A program made the position numbers and the translations under genes. Below are positions 29,385-38,370 of a DNA stretch of 64,000 nucleotides, one piece after another. Below the pieces are notes generated by a model. It saw only the letters and a program-made list of their open reading frames with translations, had not been told where the DNA came from and made no database searches. The DNA is from Burkholderia sp. WP9 (GTDB lineage: Bacteria; Pseudomonadota; Gammaproteobacteria; Burkholderiales; Burkholderiaceae). The stretch is from the NCBI RefSeq assembly GCF_900104795.1, contig NZ_FNTG01000001.1, forward strand, positions 3,100,001 to 3,164,000, written 5' to 3'. Positions within the stretch are counted from its first letter, which is position 1, and every line of letters starts with the position of its first letter.

Positions 29385-30029
29385 TCATTTTTTGGTGGTT
29401 TTCGACGGTATGAATGTCATTCCGTCCAGCCACTCGGCGATCCTACGCCACGCAGTCTGCTTACCAAAGGTGATGCCGAGCCGCACGGCTTCGGCAATAA
29501 TCTCTTTTTCTAGGGACTGGGCAGCGTTCGTCTTGCTCGGATAGCCGCGCTCACTTGCTAACTCTCTCGCTTTTCGTTTGAGCGGTTCCAACTTAGCAAG
29601 GCGTGCTTGTCCACCGGATGCGCTGCGCGCCGAAATGATCCCGGCAACCGCTGGCTCCAGAACTACGACGCCCTCAACAAAGCCAAGCAGATACTGTGCG
29701 GTACTTATACGGGACCATGCTTCAGCGCTGTTCCCTTCCTCTTCCGCTTTGGTAGCAGCAACGGCATGGGCACAGCTTTGAAATATGCGATCAAACAGCA
29801 GTTTGAATGTTTGGTCGTGATGAGCGCGGGAGGTCGTAACTTCGAGCTTCGCGGGTTGATCTACCGAAGATAGCAGGAGCGGCCCGAGCATCTTTTCGAT
29901 AAAGTCCTCAGCTGCGTTCTGGGGTTGCAACAGAACGTAGATTTTCGCGAGTGCGTTCACGATCTCGTCGAACATCGATTCAATCGAGTTGCAGCCGGTA
30001 ATAGGTTCACCGATCTTTTTTCCTTTCAT
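29385..30029 (-). CDS. Hypothetical protein, first gene of AAA+ operon
   Basis: A 214-residue protein, not recognised. It is strongly helical. The C-terminal 75 residues contain GYPSKTNAAQSLEKEIIAEA and FGKQTAWRRIAEWLDGM, which look like a DNA-binding helix-turn-helix end. GGAAGGAAT immediately precedes the ATG at 30029, a strong ribosome site; the frame stays open 39 codons upstream through a hairpin (30052-30080). A regulator or initiator-like role for the operon is a guess based on position. Confidence 0.72.
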   Translation of the reverse strand: MKGKKIGEPITGCNSIESMFDEIVNALAKIYVLLQPQNAAEDFIEKMLGPLLLSSVDQPAKLEVTTSRAHHDQTFKLLFDRIFQSCAHAVAATKAEEEGNSAEAWSRISTAQYLLGFVEGVVVLEPAVAGIISARSASGGQARLAKLEPLKRKARELASERGYPSKTNAAQSLEKEIIAEAVRLGITFGKQTAWRRIAEWLDGMTFIPSKTTKK

Positions 30030-30526
30030 ATTCCTTCCGAGTTGTCCTTGATCGCTGGTGCGCGCCTCTGTGACCAGCGACGGTATAACGGCGCGCATAT
30101 GGACGATCTGTACAGGATCAGTACATGCCGGGAATGATTTAGCCACGGTTCATCATCTCGCACTAGCCAAGAAACTGCTGAAAGTCCCAGCGCAAACACA
30201 AGCCGAGGACAGCATCCGCGCCAACGCAGCACGTGGGTTAAACGACAACTGCCCCTGACGTAAAATCCCCACAAGCTGGCTAGCAGAGCCACCAAGCGCA
30301 TCGCAAAGCGGATATGAAGTTGGGCATGTCCCAGGCGGCCAACGTGCCAAAACGCCATCCCACAAGCTGCGCGTACTTGAGCGCAAGCGCTTGCCCACAA
30401 GTTAGCCAGTCGCCGTCGACAAATTGTCTTGGGAAGACTACCCGGACGGACTCACTTCGGTCTTTTCTTGATGATCCAGCAACCCCTCGCTACCCTCCTT
30501 ATATCAACAGCATGGCTCGGGGTTAA
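30030..30526. other. Divergent intergenic region
   Basis: Lies between the leftward AAA+ operon and a rightward small gene. It contains a TCGCTGGT/ACCAGCGA inverted repeat (30052-30059 and 30073-30080) about 25 bases upstream of the leftward start, and copy B of the 140-bp module. No gene is seen. Confidence 0.6.
30236..30372 (+). repeat. Diverged 140-bp non-coding module, copy B
   Basis: Partner of 27044-27183. It shares GACAA-C/A-TGCC, CGTAAAAT, CCAAGCGC and TGCCAAAACGCCAT (30345-30358) at nearly identical spacing. Confidence 0.65.
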
Positions 30527-30961
30527 ATGTTCGCGATCACACGCTTTCACAATTTCATGTCGCTTTATCAAGGGCGGTACGCAACCGCTCTTGCAAAATC
30601 GCTCAATACCTCGGTGTTCGCCGCGAAGGCGCTGGACATCGGACTTTCCACTGGCGAAATCTCTCTCGACAAGTTACACCTGCTGCTCGGCTGCAGTCGC
30701 GGTCAGGCAATCGGTGCCGCGTTCGACTTGCAGGAACACGGTCTTGCCGAGGACATCGAGTCTAGGAAGAACCAGCGCGGCGAGTACCTTCTCGTTCCCA
30801 TCGACACGCAATGCGAAGCCGCTCGGCTATATCGAGCAAAATTGGAGCAACGCAGCCGGGATATGGGCCTATACGACATCCTTGAGAAGACATTGCCACC
30901 CTTGCAGGCAATTTTCATGGAAGCGCTTTCTGCAATGGAAGCAAAGCAGATCAAGCGTTGA
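30527..30961 (+). CDS. Hypothetical protein (possible winged-helix)
   Basis: A 144-residue protein with no clear family match. The middle part LDKLHLLLGCSRGQAIGAAFDLQEHGLAEDI followed by a basic loop (SRKNQRGEYLLVPID) is arranged like a winged helix-turn-helix with its wing, so a DNA-binding role is plausible. CGGGG precedes the ATG at 30527; an in-frame ATG at 30557 lacks a ribosome site. It is divergent from the AAA+ operon and could be its regulator. Confidence 0.6.
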   Translation: MFAITRFHNFMSLYQGRYATALAKSLNTSVFAAKALDIGLSTGEISLDKLHLLLGCSRGQAIGAAFDLQEHGLAEDIESRKNQRGEYLLVPIDTQCEAARLYRAKLEQRSRDMGLYDILEKTLPPLQAIFMEALSAMEAKQIKR

Positions 30962-31062
30962 AGGATGCGCCCCTTACTCGGACGCATGTTCTGTCCTGCT
31001 CTCGACCGGTACCGAGAATCCGTCGCGACTAAACTTCCCCTTACCATCCAAGCCCTTCCACG

Positions 31063-31092
31063 GCAGCCGCCGTTCCTCGTAACGGCGGCTGC
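31063..31092. repeat. Perfect 12-bp inverted repeat
   Basis: GCAGCCGCCGTT (31063-31074) and AACGGCGGCTGC (31081-31092) enclose a 6-base loop, in the gap after the 30527-30961 gene. No T-run follows; it could be a structured 3' end or a binding site. Confidence 0.7.
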
Positions 31093-31226
31093 GCGCCACG
31101 CCAACGTCGAAAAAATTTGCGCCTCCCCTAAAGTTCGTTCTGCCGGCGCCGACATCCAAGTGTCAGCTTCACGATGTACGCCGAGCCTTGCGTGCTTTTG
31201 TCCAAACCGATATAGTTTTTATAACG

Positions 31227-31787
31227 ATGAACCTGAGAGAAAACATAAAAACGGAACGCGTCGTACGGACCGATCGGTTAGACATGCCTCTGCAACCGGT
31301 CGGTCGGGTTCCTAGTCTATGGCTCGCGTACTATCCGGTCTTTCAAGATGCACTCCAACACGGCGAGACAACGTTCCGGATGCTGCCCCAACAAGCCAAG
31401 CTTGCAGTAGTGAGCCGAACAACCACCGATGCTGCAGAGCAAATTATTGCGTCAGGAATTTTGGATGGGGTTCGCGGATCTTTTATCGAACTTAGTACGC
31501 AGTGCGTCGTAGAAGCGGCGGAGGCTTTCCTTTCTACACGGGTGACGAACTCAAAATTAGATACGGCCCGCAACCCCATATTGCTTAGCAACCTCGCAAT
31601 ATCGATTTCATCTGCGAGCTATCCCCTGATTGCAAGGCCACCTTGCGTGCTTCGTCCCGGAGTCGGGATTTTTCTCAATGGCTGGAGCCGCTTCTTCGGC
31701 TATTTGACACGTGGCGACGGGACCATTCCGCTTCTTGCAATTGACTGGGCCGATTTCTACGAACGCCTCGTAACCACAGATTGTTGA
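31227..31787 (+). CDS. Hypothetical island protein
   Basis: A 186-residue protein, not recognised. It has mixed hydrophobic segments, including LLSNLAISISSASYPLIA, but no clear membrane span or signal peptide. The frame opens at 31188 (GTG-type region) but MNLRENIKTERVV at 31227 is the first ATG. The ribosome site is weak. Composition is island-like. Function unknown. Confidence 0.55.
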   Translation: MNLRENIKTERVVRTDRLDMPLQPVGRVPSLWLAYYPVFQDALQHGETTFRMLPQQAKLAVVSRTTTDAAEQIIASGILDGVRGSFIELSTQCVVEAAEAFLSTRVTNSKLDTARNPILLSNLAISISSASYPLIARPPCVLRPGVGIFLNGWSRFFGYLTRGDGTIPLLAIDWADFYERLVTTDC

Positions 31788-31866
31788 TCACGAGTTTTTC
31801 ACTCTGCTATGTCGCTAACGCCAACCGTCACTTTATACGGACGGCTACTCATTAGATTGAGGCTAA

Positions 31867-32331
31867 ATGAAACGCAAATCTTTTTTCACTACGGCGATCT
31901 GCATGAGTATCGCTTTGGCTGGATGTAATAGAGCCACATCCAACGCCGCGCAAGCAAGCCAAACCGATACTGCACCACAACAACTCTCGATAGTTGACGT
32001 CGCAGAGGATGCGGCAGAGCACTATTGTGGGTATAGCATCGCTAATCGAGTCAGCGACAACGATATACGTGAGCCCATGCGAAAGACGGCAGAGGAGAAG
32101 TTGAGAGCAGTTCGGAGCACCATTGCGGCGAATGGCTACTCCTCAAAAGTGGCTTCAGTGACTACTATGATCGGAGACGACGCGACCCGAGCGGTGTTCG
32201 ACAATGAGGCAAATCTGGCGACTGCTCCCAGCAAACCACCGAACGAAAGAGCCAAGTTCCTTGTCGAGCTTTGTTCAAGACAGATTCGATCCAACAATAA
32301 GTACGTGAACCTTATTAACACGAATCTTTAA
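31867..32331 (+). CDS. Putative lipoprotein
   Basis: A 154-residue protein with a lipoprotein signal peptide: basic MKRKS, a hydrophobic core, and lipobox LAGC with cysteine at residue 20. The rest is hydrophilic, with two more cysteines (HYCGYS and ELCSRQ) that may form a disulphide. It is followed 141 bases later by another exported protein, so the two may act together in the envelope. Family not recognised. Confidence 0.72.
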   Translation: MKRKSFFTTAICMSIALAGCNRATSNAAQASQTDTAPQQLSIVDVAEDAAEHYCGYSIANRVSDNDIREPMRKTAEEKLRAVRSTIAANGYSSKVASVTTMIGDDATRAVFDNEANLATAPSKPPNERAKFLVELCSRQIRSNNKYVNLINTNL

Positions 32332-32472
32332 TTGATCTCGATCCTACTCAAGCAACACCAGGCCATGCGAAAACATCTAGAAATAACAACGGGATATCCG
32401 CATAGGCCGATTGCATAACAGCTCGGGCAAACGGTCTCATCAAAAATTTAAACGACATAAAGGCGGATAACT

Positions 32473-33501
32473 GTGATAAAAAAAGCAGCACTTGTAGTAG
32501 CTATGCTGGCCTCGGCGACCTCTGTCAATACGTACGCTGCGGTTGAAAATGAAGTACCCGTGCGGTATGACGTCTTAGTGACCGCGCGCCTATCATGTCA
32601 GAAGAGTGTTCTTGACGCCTCTCCGGGCAAGAAAGACGAAGTGACTGATCTACTCGTTGGAACCTCGCAAGCAAGTCTCGCCAAACGCATTGGTCAACAA
32701 GCAGCGTCTTACGCCGTGCGACTTGGAAGCTCGAAAAGGGATCTTGTGCTGCGGGATCAAACTGTGATGCATCCTCAACCCGGCAAGGACTTTAGCGATG
32801 ACGTTGTCGCGCCGGTTTGCTCTCGATATATTTCTAGCGATGCCGATTTCAACAAGCGTTACCCAGATGTATCCTCCGCGACGCAGCCTGCCGGACAGAC
32901 AGCGACGAAAATCTCTGGGGGAACCGTCGGTCCGTGCGCTACGAACGTAGAATGCGTCAAGACTATGCTTGTGTCCGCAAAAGCAGAGGACATGACAAGC
33001 GTGCTAGAAGCTGCGAAGACGATTGACGGTTTCCCAAGACCGACGCGAGGTAATCGGCCAACTGCGCGTAAGCTCAACGAAGAAGGTCTGAATGCTCTAG
33101 ATGCGTCCAAGCCTGACGAGGCCATACGACTGTTCTCGCAGGCAACCCAAGCCGACCCGAGCGATCAGGAGATCATCAGCAATCTGGCATATGCTTACGC
33201 GCAATCCGGGCAACTCGCAAAGTCGGAAGACACTGCTGTTTTGGCACTTTCACTGAATCCCCGTCGCACAAGCGTTTGGGCACCGTTAGCGACTACGCTT
33301 GCCAAGGAGCATCGCTACGACCAGGCACTGGAAGCTATGTGGCTTGCATATCAGTTTTCGGGCGACAAGGCGAAGACGCTGATTTTCATCGACTCGAAAC
33401 TTGCATCCGAGAGCAATCCGGACGCAATAAAGCTGTATACCGCAAGCAAGACATGGTTTGAGAAAAACGAAAAACCTGCGTTACTGCAGTGGCCGAAATA
33501 G
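32473..33501 (+). CDS. Exported tetratricopeptide-repeat protein
   Basis: A 342-residue protein with a signal peptide (MIKKAALVVAMLASATSV, cleavage near TYAAVENE) and at least two TPR units in the C-terminal half (ARKLNEEGLNALDASKPDEA; IISNLAYAYAQSGQLAKSED). The start is GTG at 32473 with AAAGGCGG upstream. It is probably periplasmic, adjacent to the lipoprotein gene. The N-terminal domain is not recognised. A double hairpin terminator follows. Confidence 0.75.
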   Translation: MIKKAALVVAMLASATSVNTYAAVENEVPVRYDVLVTARLSCQKSVLDASPGKKDEVTDLLVGTSQASLAKRIGQQAASYAVRLGSSKRDLVLRDQTVMHPQPGKDFSDDVVAPVCSRYISSDADFNKRYPDVSSATQPAGQTATKISGGTVGPCATNVECVKTMLVSAKAEDMTSVLEAAKTIDGFPRPTRGNRPTARKLNEEGLNALDASKPDEAIRLFSQATQADPSDQEIISNLAYAYAQSGQLAKSEDTAVLALSLNPRRTSVWAPLATTLAKEHRYDQALEAMWLAYQFSGDKAKTLIFIDSKLASESNPDAIKLYTASKTWFEKNEKPALLQWPK

Positions 33502-33510
33502 GTTTGCGAA

Positions 33511-33570
33511 CGTCGGGTGATCAGAGAGAAAGTTGAATCACCCGACGAGGGCGAGCGATCGCTCGCTTTT
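33511..33570. terminator. Double-hairpin terminator
   Basis: The stem CGTCGGGTGAT (33511-33521)/ATCACCCGACG (33537-33547) is followed by the palindrome GCGAGCGATCGCTCGC (33551-33566) and TTTT. It ends the TPR gene; a convergent membrane-protein gene lies beyond. Confidence 0.8.
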
Positions 33571-33643
33571 CCACACTGTAAAGCTGTAAAGCTCAATGCT
33601 CTGCGATTGTTCACGTGCCAATAGTGCCTAACGGAAATTCTCC

Positions 33644-34198
33644 TCAGGCGTCGGCACGCCGCTTTGTCGGCAACAAAGCCAAAGCTCCCTTCATCGCATA
33701 CAGGATGATCAATGCGCCGGCCAAATCGCCTACGAACATTGCGAAAAACCGGTTCACGATATTCTGAGTATCGCCCTGCAAGAAGAACCAGATATGATGC
33801 AACACAGGATTCGCAATCGAATACGCAAGCGCTAGGACGAGAAGTCGCTTCGCGGTGAGATTAGTTAAAGACGCACGTAACTTGTAGCGCTCCAGCGCCA
33901 ACCTGTACACCGCGTATGGCGCAACGGTCGCGATAATCCCACCGGCAAACGAGCGAATCGGATCGTGGGGAAAGAAGTAGAAGAAGTCAACGAGCCAACT
34001 GGCAACAAGTAGACCGATTGCACCGTCCCCACCTAACAGCAACGTACTAAGAAGACGGATACCCGAAGGCAGGTAAATCCAGTTCACGCCGCGCACGAAT
34101 TCGGTATGCGTGAATACTTCCTGATTGATCCACAACGACACGATGAAAACGACTGCGGTGCCGATCACCGACAGGAAATGCAAACGTAAGCTAGACAT
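33644..34198 (-). CDS. Multispan membrane protein (MASE1-like)
   Basis: A 184-residue integral membrane protein with about five or six hydrophobic segments. The stretch GVNWIYLPSGIRLLSTLLLGGDGAIGL resembles membrane sensor domains of the MASE1 type, without any attached signalling output domain. Function unknown. It is divergent from the MarR-like gene at 34290, with 91 bases between, and the two may be a regulated pair. Confidence 0.65.
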   Translation of the reverse strand: MSSLRLHFLSVIGTAVVFIVSLWINQEVFTHTEFVRGVNWIYLPSGIRLLSTLLLGGDGAIGLLVASWLVDFFYFFPHDPIRSFAGGIIATVAPYAVYRLALERYKLRASLTNLTAKRLLVLALAYSIANPVLHHIWFFLQGDTQNIVNRFFAMFVGDLAGALIILYAMKGALALLPTKRRADA

Positions 34199-34289
34199 CG
34201 CGGTAAAATTTCTGTATGTGCCGTGAGGTGAGCAACATGATAGCTCATCGAAATGTTCGATCCGGTTCCCCGCATATGGAGCACGAGGA

Positions 34290-34637
34290 ATGACTCGCCC
34301 TGCCGATATCTATCTCCGGTTTCTTCAACTGACCGAAGCAATACGCGGCCTGCCTTCACTGCCCGCGCTCGATCCGCTCGAGGAGCGGATTCTTGCATTT
34401 GTTGCCCGCATGGCACAGAAGAATGAGCGACTCTCTGTCCGGGACATGATGGCCCAAAGCGAACTAGGCTCACCCGCCACCCTTCATGCTCGCATCACGT
34501 CCATGCGGGAAAAGGGCTGGCTGCTGCTCAACGACACAGAGGACGCGCGACGCAAACAGATTGAGCTTACGCCCGCGGCCCTCCGGCACTTCGACAAGCT
34601 TGCCGAAGCCTTCGCGAAGGCGGCGAAGGGAACCTAA
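34290..34637 (+). CDS. MarR-like winged-helix regulator
   Basis: A 115-residue protein arranged like a MarR winged helix: helices LDPLEERILAFVARMAQKNE, recognition region SELGSPATLHARITSMREKG, and wing WLLLNDTEDARRKQIELTPA. It likely binds DNA as a dimer; the nearest candidate target is the shared promoter with the membrane-protein gene. A compact inverted repeat (TGTCGGTT-C-AACCGACA, 34649-34665) lies just after its stop. Confidence 0.7.
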   Translation: MTRPADIYLRFLQLTEAIRGLPSLPALDPLEERILAFVARMAQKNERLSVRDMMAQSELGSPATLHARITSMREKGWLLLNDTEDARRKQIELTPAALRHFDKLAEAFAKAAKGT

Positions 34638-34725
34638 CAATTTCCGGCTGTCGGTTCAACCGACACTATAATGTTAGAAGGGGCTGCGCATACCTATCGC
34701 ACCCAAGATGCTATCAGCGTCGTGA

Positions 34726-34956
34726 TTACAACCGCGCACGCCCGTCGGTATATTCGATGGTTTGCGGGAGCTGAAGCGCAGTAATAGTGGCGATTTCGGT
34801 TTTGCTGAACCAGATGATGAACAGCCTAGGATCTGCGAGGCTGCGTTGCACCTTGACCTTCTTCCCCGCCTTATGCGTTCGACCGACGTTGAAGCCAATG
34901 TACTTGCTCTCAATCGCGACAAGCAGCTTAGCAGCGCGGGGGAGTTCATAGCTCAT
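34726..34956 (-). CDS. Small hypothetical protein
   Basis: A 76-residue basic protein (AGKKVKVQRSLADPRLFIIWF) with no recognised family. ATG at 34956 is chosen; there is no strong ribosome site. Codon use looks chromosomal rather than random, and similar small genes occur beside regulators in Burkholderia islands (recollection, not checked). Confidence 0.45.
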   Translation of the reverse strand: MSYELPRAAKLLVAIESKYIGFNVGRTHKAGKKVKVQRSLADPRLFIIWFSKTEIATITALQLPQTIEYTDGRARL

Positions 34957-35185
34957 GGGAGTTTTCTCGCTTGCTGCTGCGCGCACACCTCTCGCACGCA
35001 AGGACAGCGCATCGGATTAGGTAGCTGCATATTATTATAATTTTTATAACATTCCAGCCAGGCAAGTCAATTCGTTAGCTGTATCTCCCCTGTTTATCAG
35101 CGGCCACGCATTGCTTTGGCGCAACTCGTGTTTCTGGTGCACTCACAGCATGGTCAAATCGAACTATTGGCCTATCTGAGGATTT

Positions 35186-35752
35186 TCATACGAGATCCAC
35201 AGCGGCGCGCTGCATTTCGTCGTTGACGTCGATGTAAGCCTGTGTCGTCGCGATATTCCGATGACCCGCAAGCGACATCAGCACGCGGACACCAACGCCT
35301 TTGTTCGCGAGATTCGTAATGAACGTACGTCTGCCTGAATGGCTGCTCGCGCCATCAATGCCGACTTGCTTGTACAGCCAGTGGAAGTACTGGCACAACG
35401 TGTTCGCTGTGAACCCGGCCCGCTTCTGTGTATAAAACAGCGGCTTCTCTGCTGACGGACGCTTGAGGGTTGCGACGTACGAAGCCAGTTCTTTGCGAAG
35501 CCGTTGGCCGATAAACACTGTTCGCGCATGACGCCCCTTGGTCTGTTCCGCCAGCAAGCGGATCTCCGATTTAATCGAGCCGTCCGCGTTCACCACGTCG
35601 CCGATACGCAAAGCTGCGACCTCGCCCACACGCATGCCAGCCCAATGCGTCGTCAGCAGCATGGTCCGGTTGCGCGCTGCGTGACGATGCAGTGACACGT
35701 AGGTCAGCACCTGCCTGAGCTCTTTTTCGGTCAACGTCTTTGCCTGCGCCAT
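35186..35752 (-). CDS. Small tyrosine recombinase (catalytic domain only)
   Basis: A 188-residue phage-integrase-family protein with all catalytic residues visible: Arg in GMRVGEVAALR, His-x-x-Arg in SSHSGRRTF, His in LAGHRN and the Tyr nucleophile in TTQAYIDV. It lacks the usual N-terminal SAM-like core-binding domain. GGGAG precedes ATG 35752. It is oriented like the terminal integrase but 6 kb inside the island, so it may belong to a nested element or act in DNA inversion; no matching repeats were found by eye. Confidence 0.85.
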   Translation of the reverse strand: MAQAKTLTEKELRQVLTYVSLHRHAARNRTMLLTTHWAGMRVGEVAALRIGDVVNADGSIKSEIRLLAEQTKGRHARTVFIGQRLRKELASYVATLKRPSAEKPLFYTQKRAGFTANTLCQYFHWLYKQVGIDGASSHSGRRTFITNLANKGVGVRVLMSLAGHRNIATTQAYIDVNDEMQRAAVDLV

Positions 35753-36292
35753 GTGCCCAACTCCCGTAACCAATGAATTTCATACATCGGAGGATGTGTT
35801 CTTTGGTTATGGAAATCAACAATTACGTGACTTGCCTGCGCAGTCATAAAAAACAAGCACTTGCGCGAGAAGCAAAGCTTTTTGCTATTTGCTTTGATTT
35901 TCAGGGGAGCGGCTACTTGAAAGAGGAAATGCGTTGAGAAATGAACCGACGCATGCAGTTGCAACGGACATTTGCTCTCCATGCTGGCGGTCCGGTTGCA
36001 CCGCAGTGAGCAGCGGCCGTCCAGCAGACGTTGAACTAAGTCAACTGCCCTTGTCGGAAAAACTTGGAGCACGCAACGGAACGCGCGGATCGGGGATGCA
36101 GCGTCCGGTTCGGCAGAAATCGGGCCAGCTTCAGTCATTGGACATTCGCAGATGAATCGTTGACAATCCTCGGCTATCCGGATGCGTTCGACGCAGCCCA
36201 ACGAATCACGGTGCGATTGATTTATCAAATTTTTAACACCTATCGTGGGTTAATTTCGATGTTTTGAGACGTAAATTATTTACGGCGTATTA
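35753..36292. other. Non-coding island region
   Basis: No supported gene. Open frames here lack ribosome sites and protein-like composition. The last 60 bases are AT-rich and should carry the potassium-channel promoter. Confidence 0.5.
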
Positions 36293-36877
36293 ATGGTCTT
36301 CAATGCATTCAAGAACGTCATAGCTTGGCTCGCACGCCTGACTCCAAACTCGTTCGTGCCCAGGCTAGGCGAGAAACTGACGGGCGGAAGAATAACCGTA
36401 CCGGACTGGGCTGAGTTTTACCTGCTTGGTCGGTTCTTGTTCGCGCTCGCGTTAGTAATAACGCTGCCTAAATCAAGATTACTTGTTGCCATCATTTTAA
36501 TCATTCAATGCAGTTCGATCATCTATTTGCTAAAAATAGTATTTCCCGTGGGTGCGCGCGGGCTGAAAGATGCAAGTCGATCACTTTTCTTCGCATTTGG
36601 TCACTACCTTGAAATAGGTTTTTCGATGGGTTACGTTTATTGGTATCTGAACGCGTTTACCCAAACGCCGGCTTCTCAAGCACCTATCTCTCTGCCAAAA
36701 AGCGTGTATTTCAGTTTTATAACCATGACAACGATCGGATTCGGCGACATTACACCGAATACAGACCTGGCGAGGTTTGTCGTCACAGTGCACGCTATCG
36801 TTGCATTGTTCATGCTCGCGACGGTTATAGGCCTCTTCTTATCCTTATCTACAGCGGGAGACGGTCGTTCCGAGTAA
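36293..36877 (+). CDS. Potassium channel family protein
   Basis: A 194-residue membrane protein. Two or three hydrophobic segments in residues 40-90 are followed by a pore module: a TM near 100-122, pore helix PKSVYFSFITMTTIGFGDI with the K+ selectivity filter TIGFGD, and a last TM (ARFVVTVHAIVALFMLATVI). There is no C-terminal RCK domain. A stand-alone channel inside an island is unusual; it may affect membrane potential. Start ATG 36293 is the first in frame. Confidence 0.85.
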   Translation: MVFNAFKNVIAWLARLTPNSFVPRLGEKLTGGRITVPDWAEFYLLGRFLFALALVITLPKSRLLVAIILIIQCSSIIYLLKIVFPVGARGLKDASRSLFFAFGHYLEIGFSMGYVYWYLNAFTQTPASQAPISLPKSVYFSFITMTTIGFGDITPNTDLARFVVTVHAIVALFMLATVIGLFLSLSTAGDGRSE

Positions 36878-37482
36878 CACGCCATATTATCGAAGAACGA
36901 TCTCAAACATCGATTGAATATTCTGTCCGAACACGACCGCTGCATTAGATGGTATCGGCGCACACGGCTTCAGTTTGGATGCGTGGGATGCAGCATCCAT
37001 CACTGTCGATGTTTTCTTTTCCTCGTTGATTTCTGGCAGAGCCAAAGCGTTCAAATACGTAATCTGGAAGCAGCATTTCGAGAGCGAGAAGCACAGAAGC
37101 TGGTTCATTTGAAAAGCTGCTATCGGGCGATTCGAAGGTCCCTTGGGGGCGCGCGCAGTCGACCTCGCGGATGAGATTCGAGGAGATCCCGCGATTTGCA
37201 TAAGGCAGTGACCAGCCACGAAGAGACGCTCGACCCAACCGTCAATATCGTCGACAATGGGCGTCCTTTGTCGATTGATATCCTGACTCGTCTAGGCGCT
37301 TGATCCTTCTGTGAAAGAAAATCATCACACGGCGTGCGCGTGCGGGCTGATATGCATTCGGTCTGGTTCTGCACCGCGAGTTGCGGTCGAGTGGTCCGCA
37401 ATTGGCTCATGAGAAGGCCGTGAGTCCTGGGAGACGGTTTGCGACAGTCCGAGATCAAATAATTGCGGTGTGCGAACTGCCA
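36878..37482. other. Non-coding island region
   Basis: No supported gene. Frames on both strands are short and lack family resemblance. It holds the upstream region of the gene at 37483. Confidence 0.5.
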
Positions 37483-38370
37483 ATGAACAAACTCAAATCC
37501 GAACGACACCATTGGTGGCCACGATGTGTCTCTCGACACTGGGCTGCATCAGATGGAACCGCAGGTTGGATTAAACCCGACGGCTCTGAGAAGCGCATTC
37601 CACCGGATAAGCTCGGCATGATTGGTAATGGACACCACATAAAGCTTGGTCGGACGGCTCAAGAATCGACGCGATTCGACGAAAGCTTCGAGGATGAATT
37701 TGATGCCGCCGACAGCGTTTTCCCTGCCGTGATCACGTGGCTTGAAGGTCTTGAGCGAAGATCAATTGCTGGGGGTGACCTCAGGCCAAGGTTTGTCCCG
37801 CAACAGTCATCGGATGATCAGCTTCGCTCGCTTACGGAATGCGTCGTTTCGTTGGCAGTCCGTGGTCCGATGAACCGTGAGGCATCTGTCGCGCTGGCGG
37901 AACGCTTCCGAGGTCCGCTTCAAAATCCTGAGCGGAATACGATCATCGGTTTAAATATGCGGCAGTCGCAGAGGTTGATCGCTGACAGCATCGGATGTCG
38001 GGCAAAATTTGCGGTGTTATTTTCCGCTGATAAGGAGTTCATCTACGGAGATGGCTTTTTTCATAACGTGAAGGCAGTCGTGAACGCTCCCTATGCACCA
38101 AAAATCTTGGCTCCGATAACCCCAACAATCACTGTGGCCATAAGTCGACCAACAATGTTCAGCGTCGAACCACGCCTCGTGACGCTCGTGCTAACAGGGG
38201 ACGATGTCGATCGATGCAACCATGCTGTGCAGGTATATTCACGGGAGGCGTTGTTTTATAGAAACGACAGGCCGATACTTGATCCGGCGTTCCAAAGCGG
38301 CATTCACCTTGAATATTCGAGCCCCAACAACCCAATTGAGGCGCTGTTTAGCGCATTGCTAGCCATATAA
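37483..38370 (+). CDS. DUF4238-like hypothetical protein
   Basis: A 295-residue protein. The start MNKLKSERHHWWPRCVSRHW resembles the H-H-x-x-P opening of DUF4238 proteins, and the later segment FAVLFSADKEFIYGDGFF ... ILAPITPTITVAISRP is similar to their second conserved block; the match is distant. Such proteins are found in accessory regions, with proposed HNH/RNase-like roles that are unproven. The ribosome site is poor, and the frame is open 34 codons upstream, so the start is uncertain. Confidence 0.6.
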   Translation: MNKLKSERHHWWPRCVSRHWAASDGTAGWIKPDGSEKRIPPDKLGMIGNGHHIKLGRTAQESTRFDESFEDEFDAADSVFPAVITWLEGLERRSIAGGDLRPRFVPQQSSDDQLRSLTECVVSLAVRGPMNREASVALAERFRGPLQNPERNTIIGLNMRQSQRLIADSIGCRAKFAVLFSADKEFIYGDGFFHNVKAVVNAPYAPKILAPITPTITVAISRPTMFSVEPRLVTLVLTGDDVDRCNHAVQVYSREALFYRNDRPILDPAFQSGIHLEYSSPNNPIEALFSALLAI

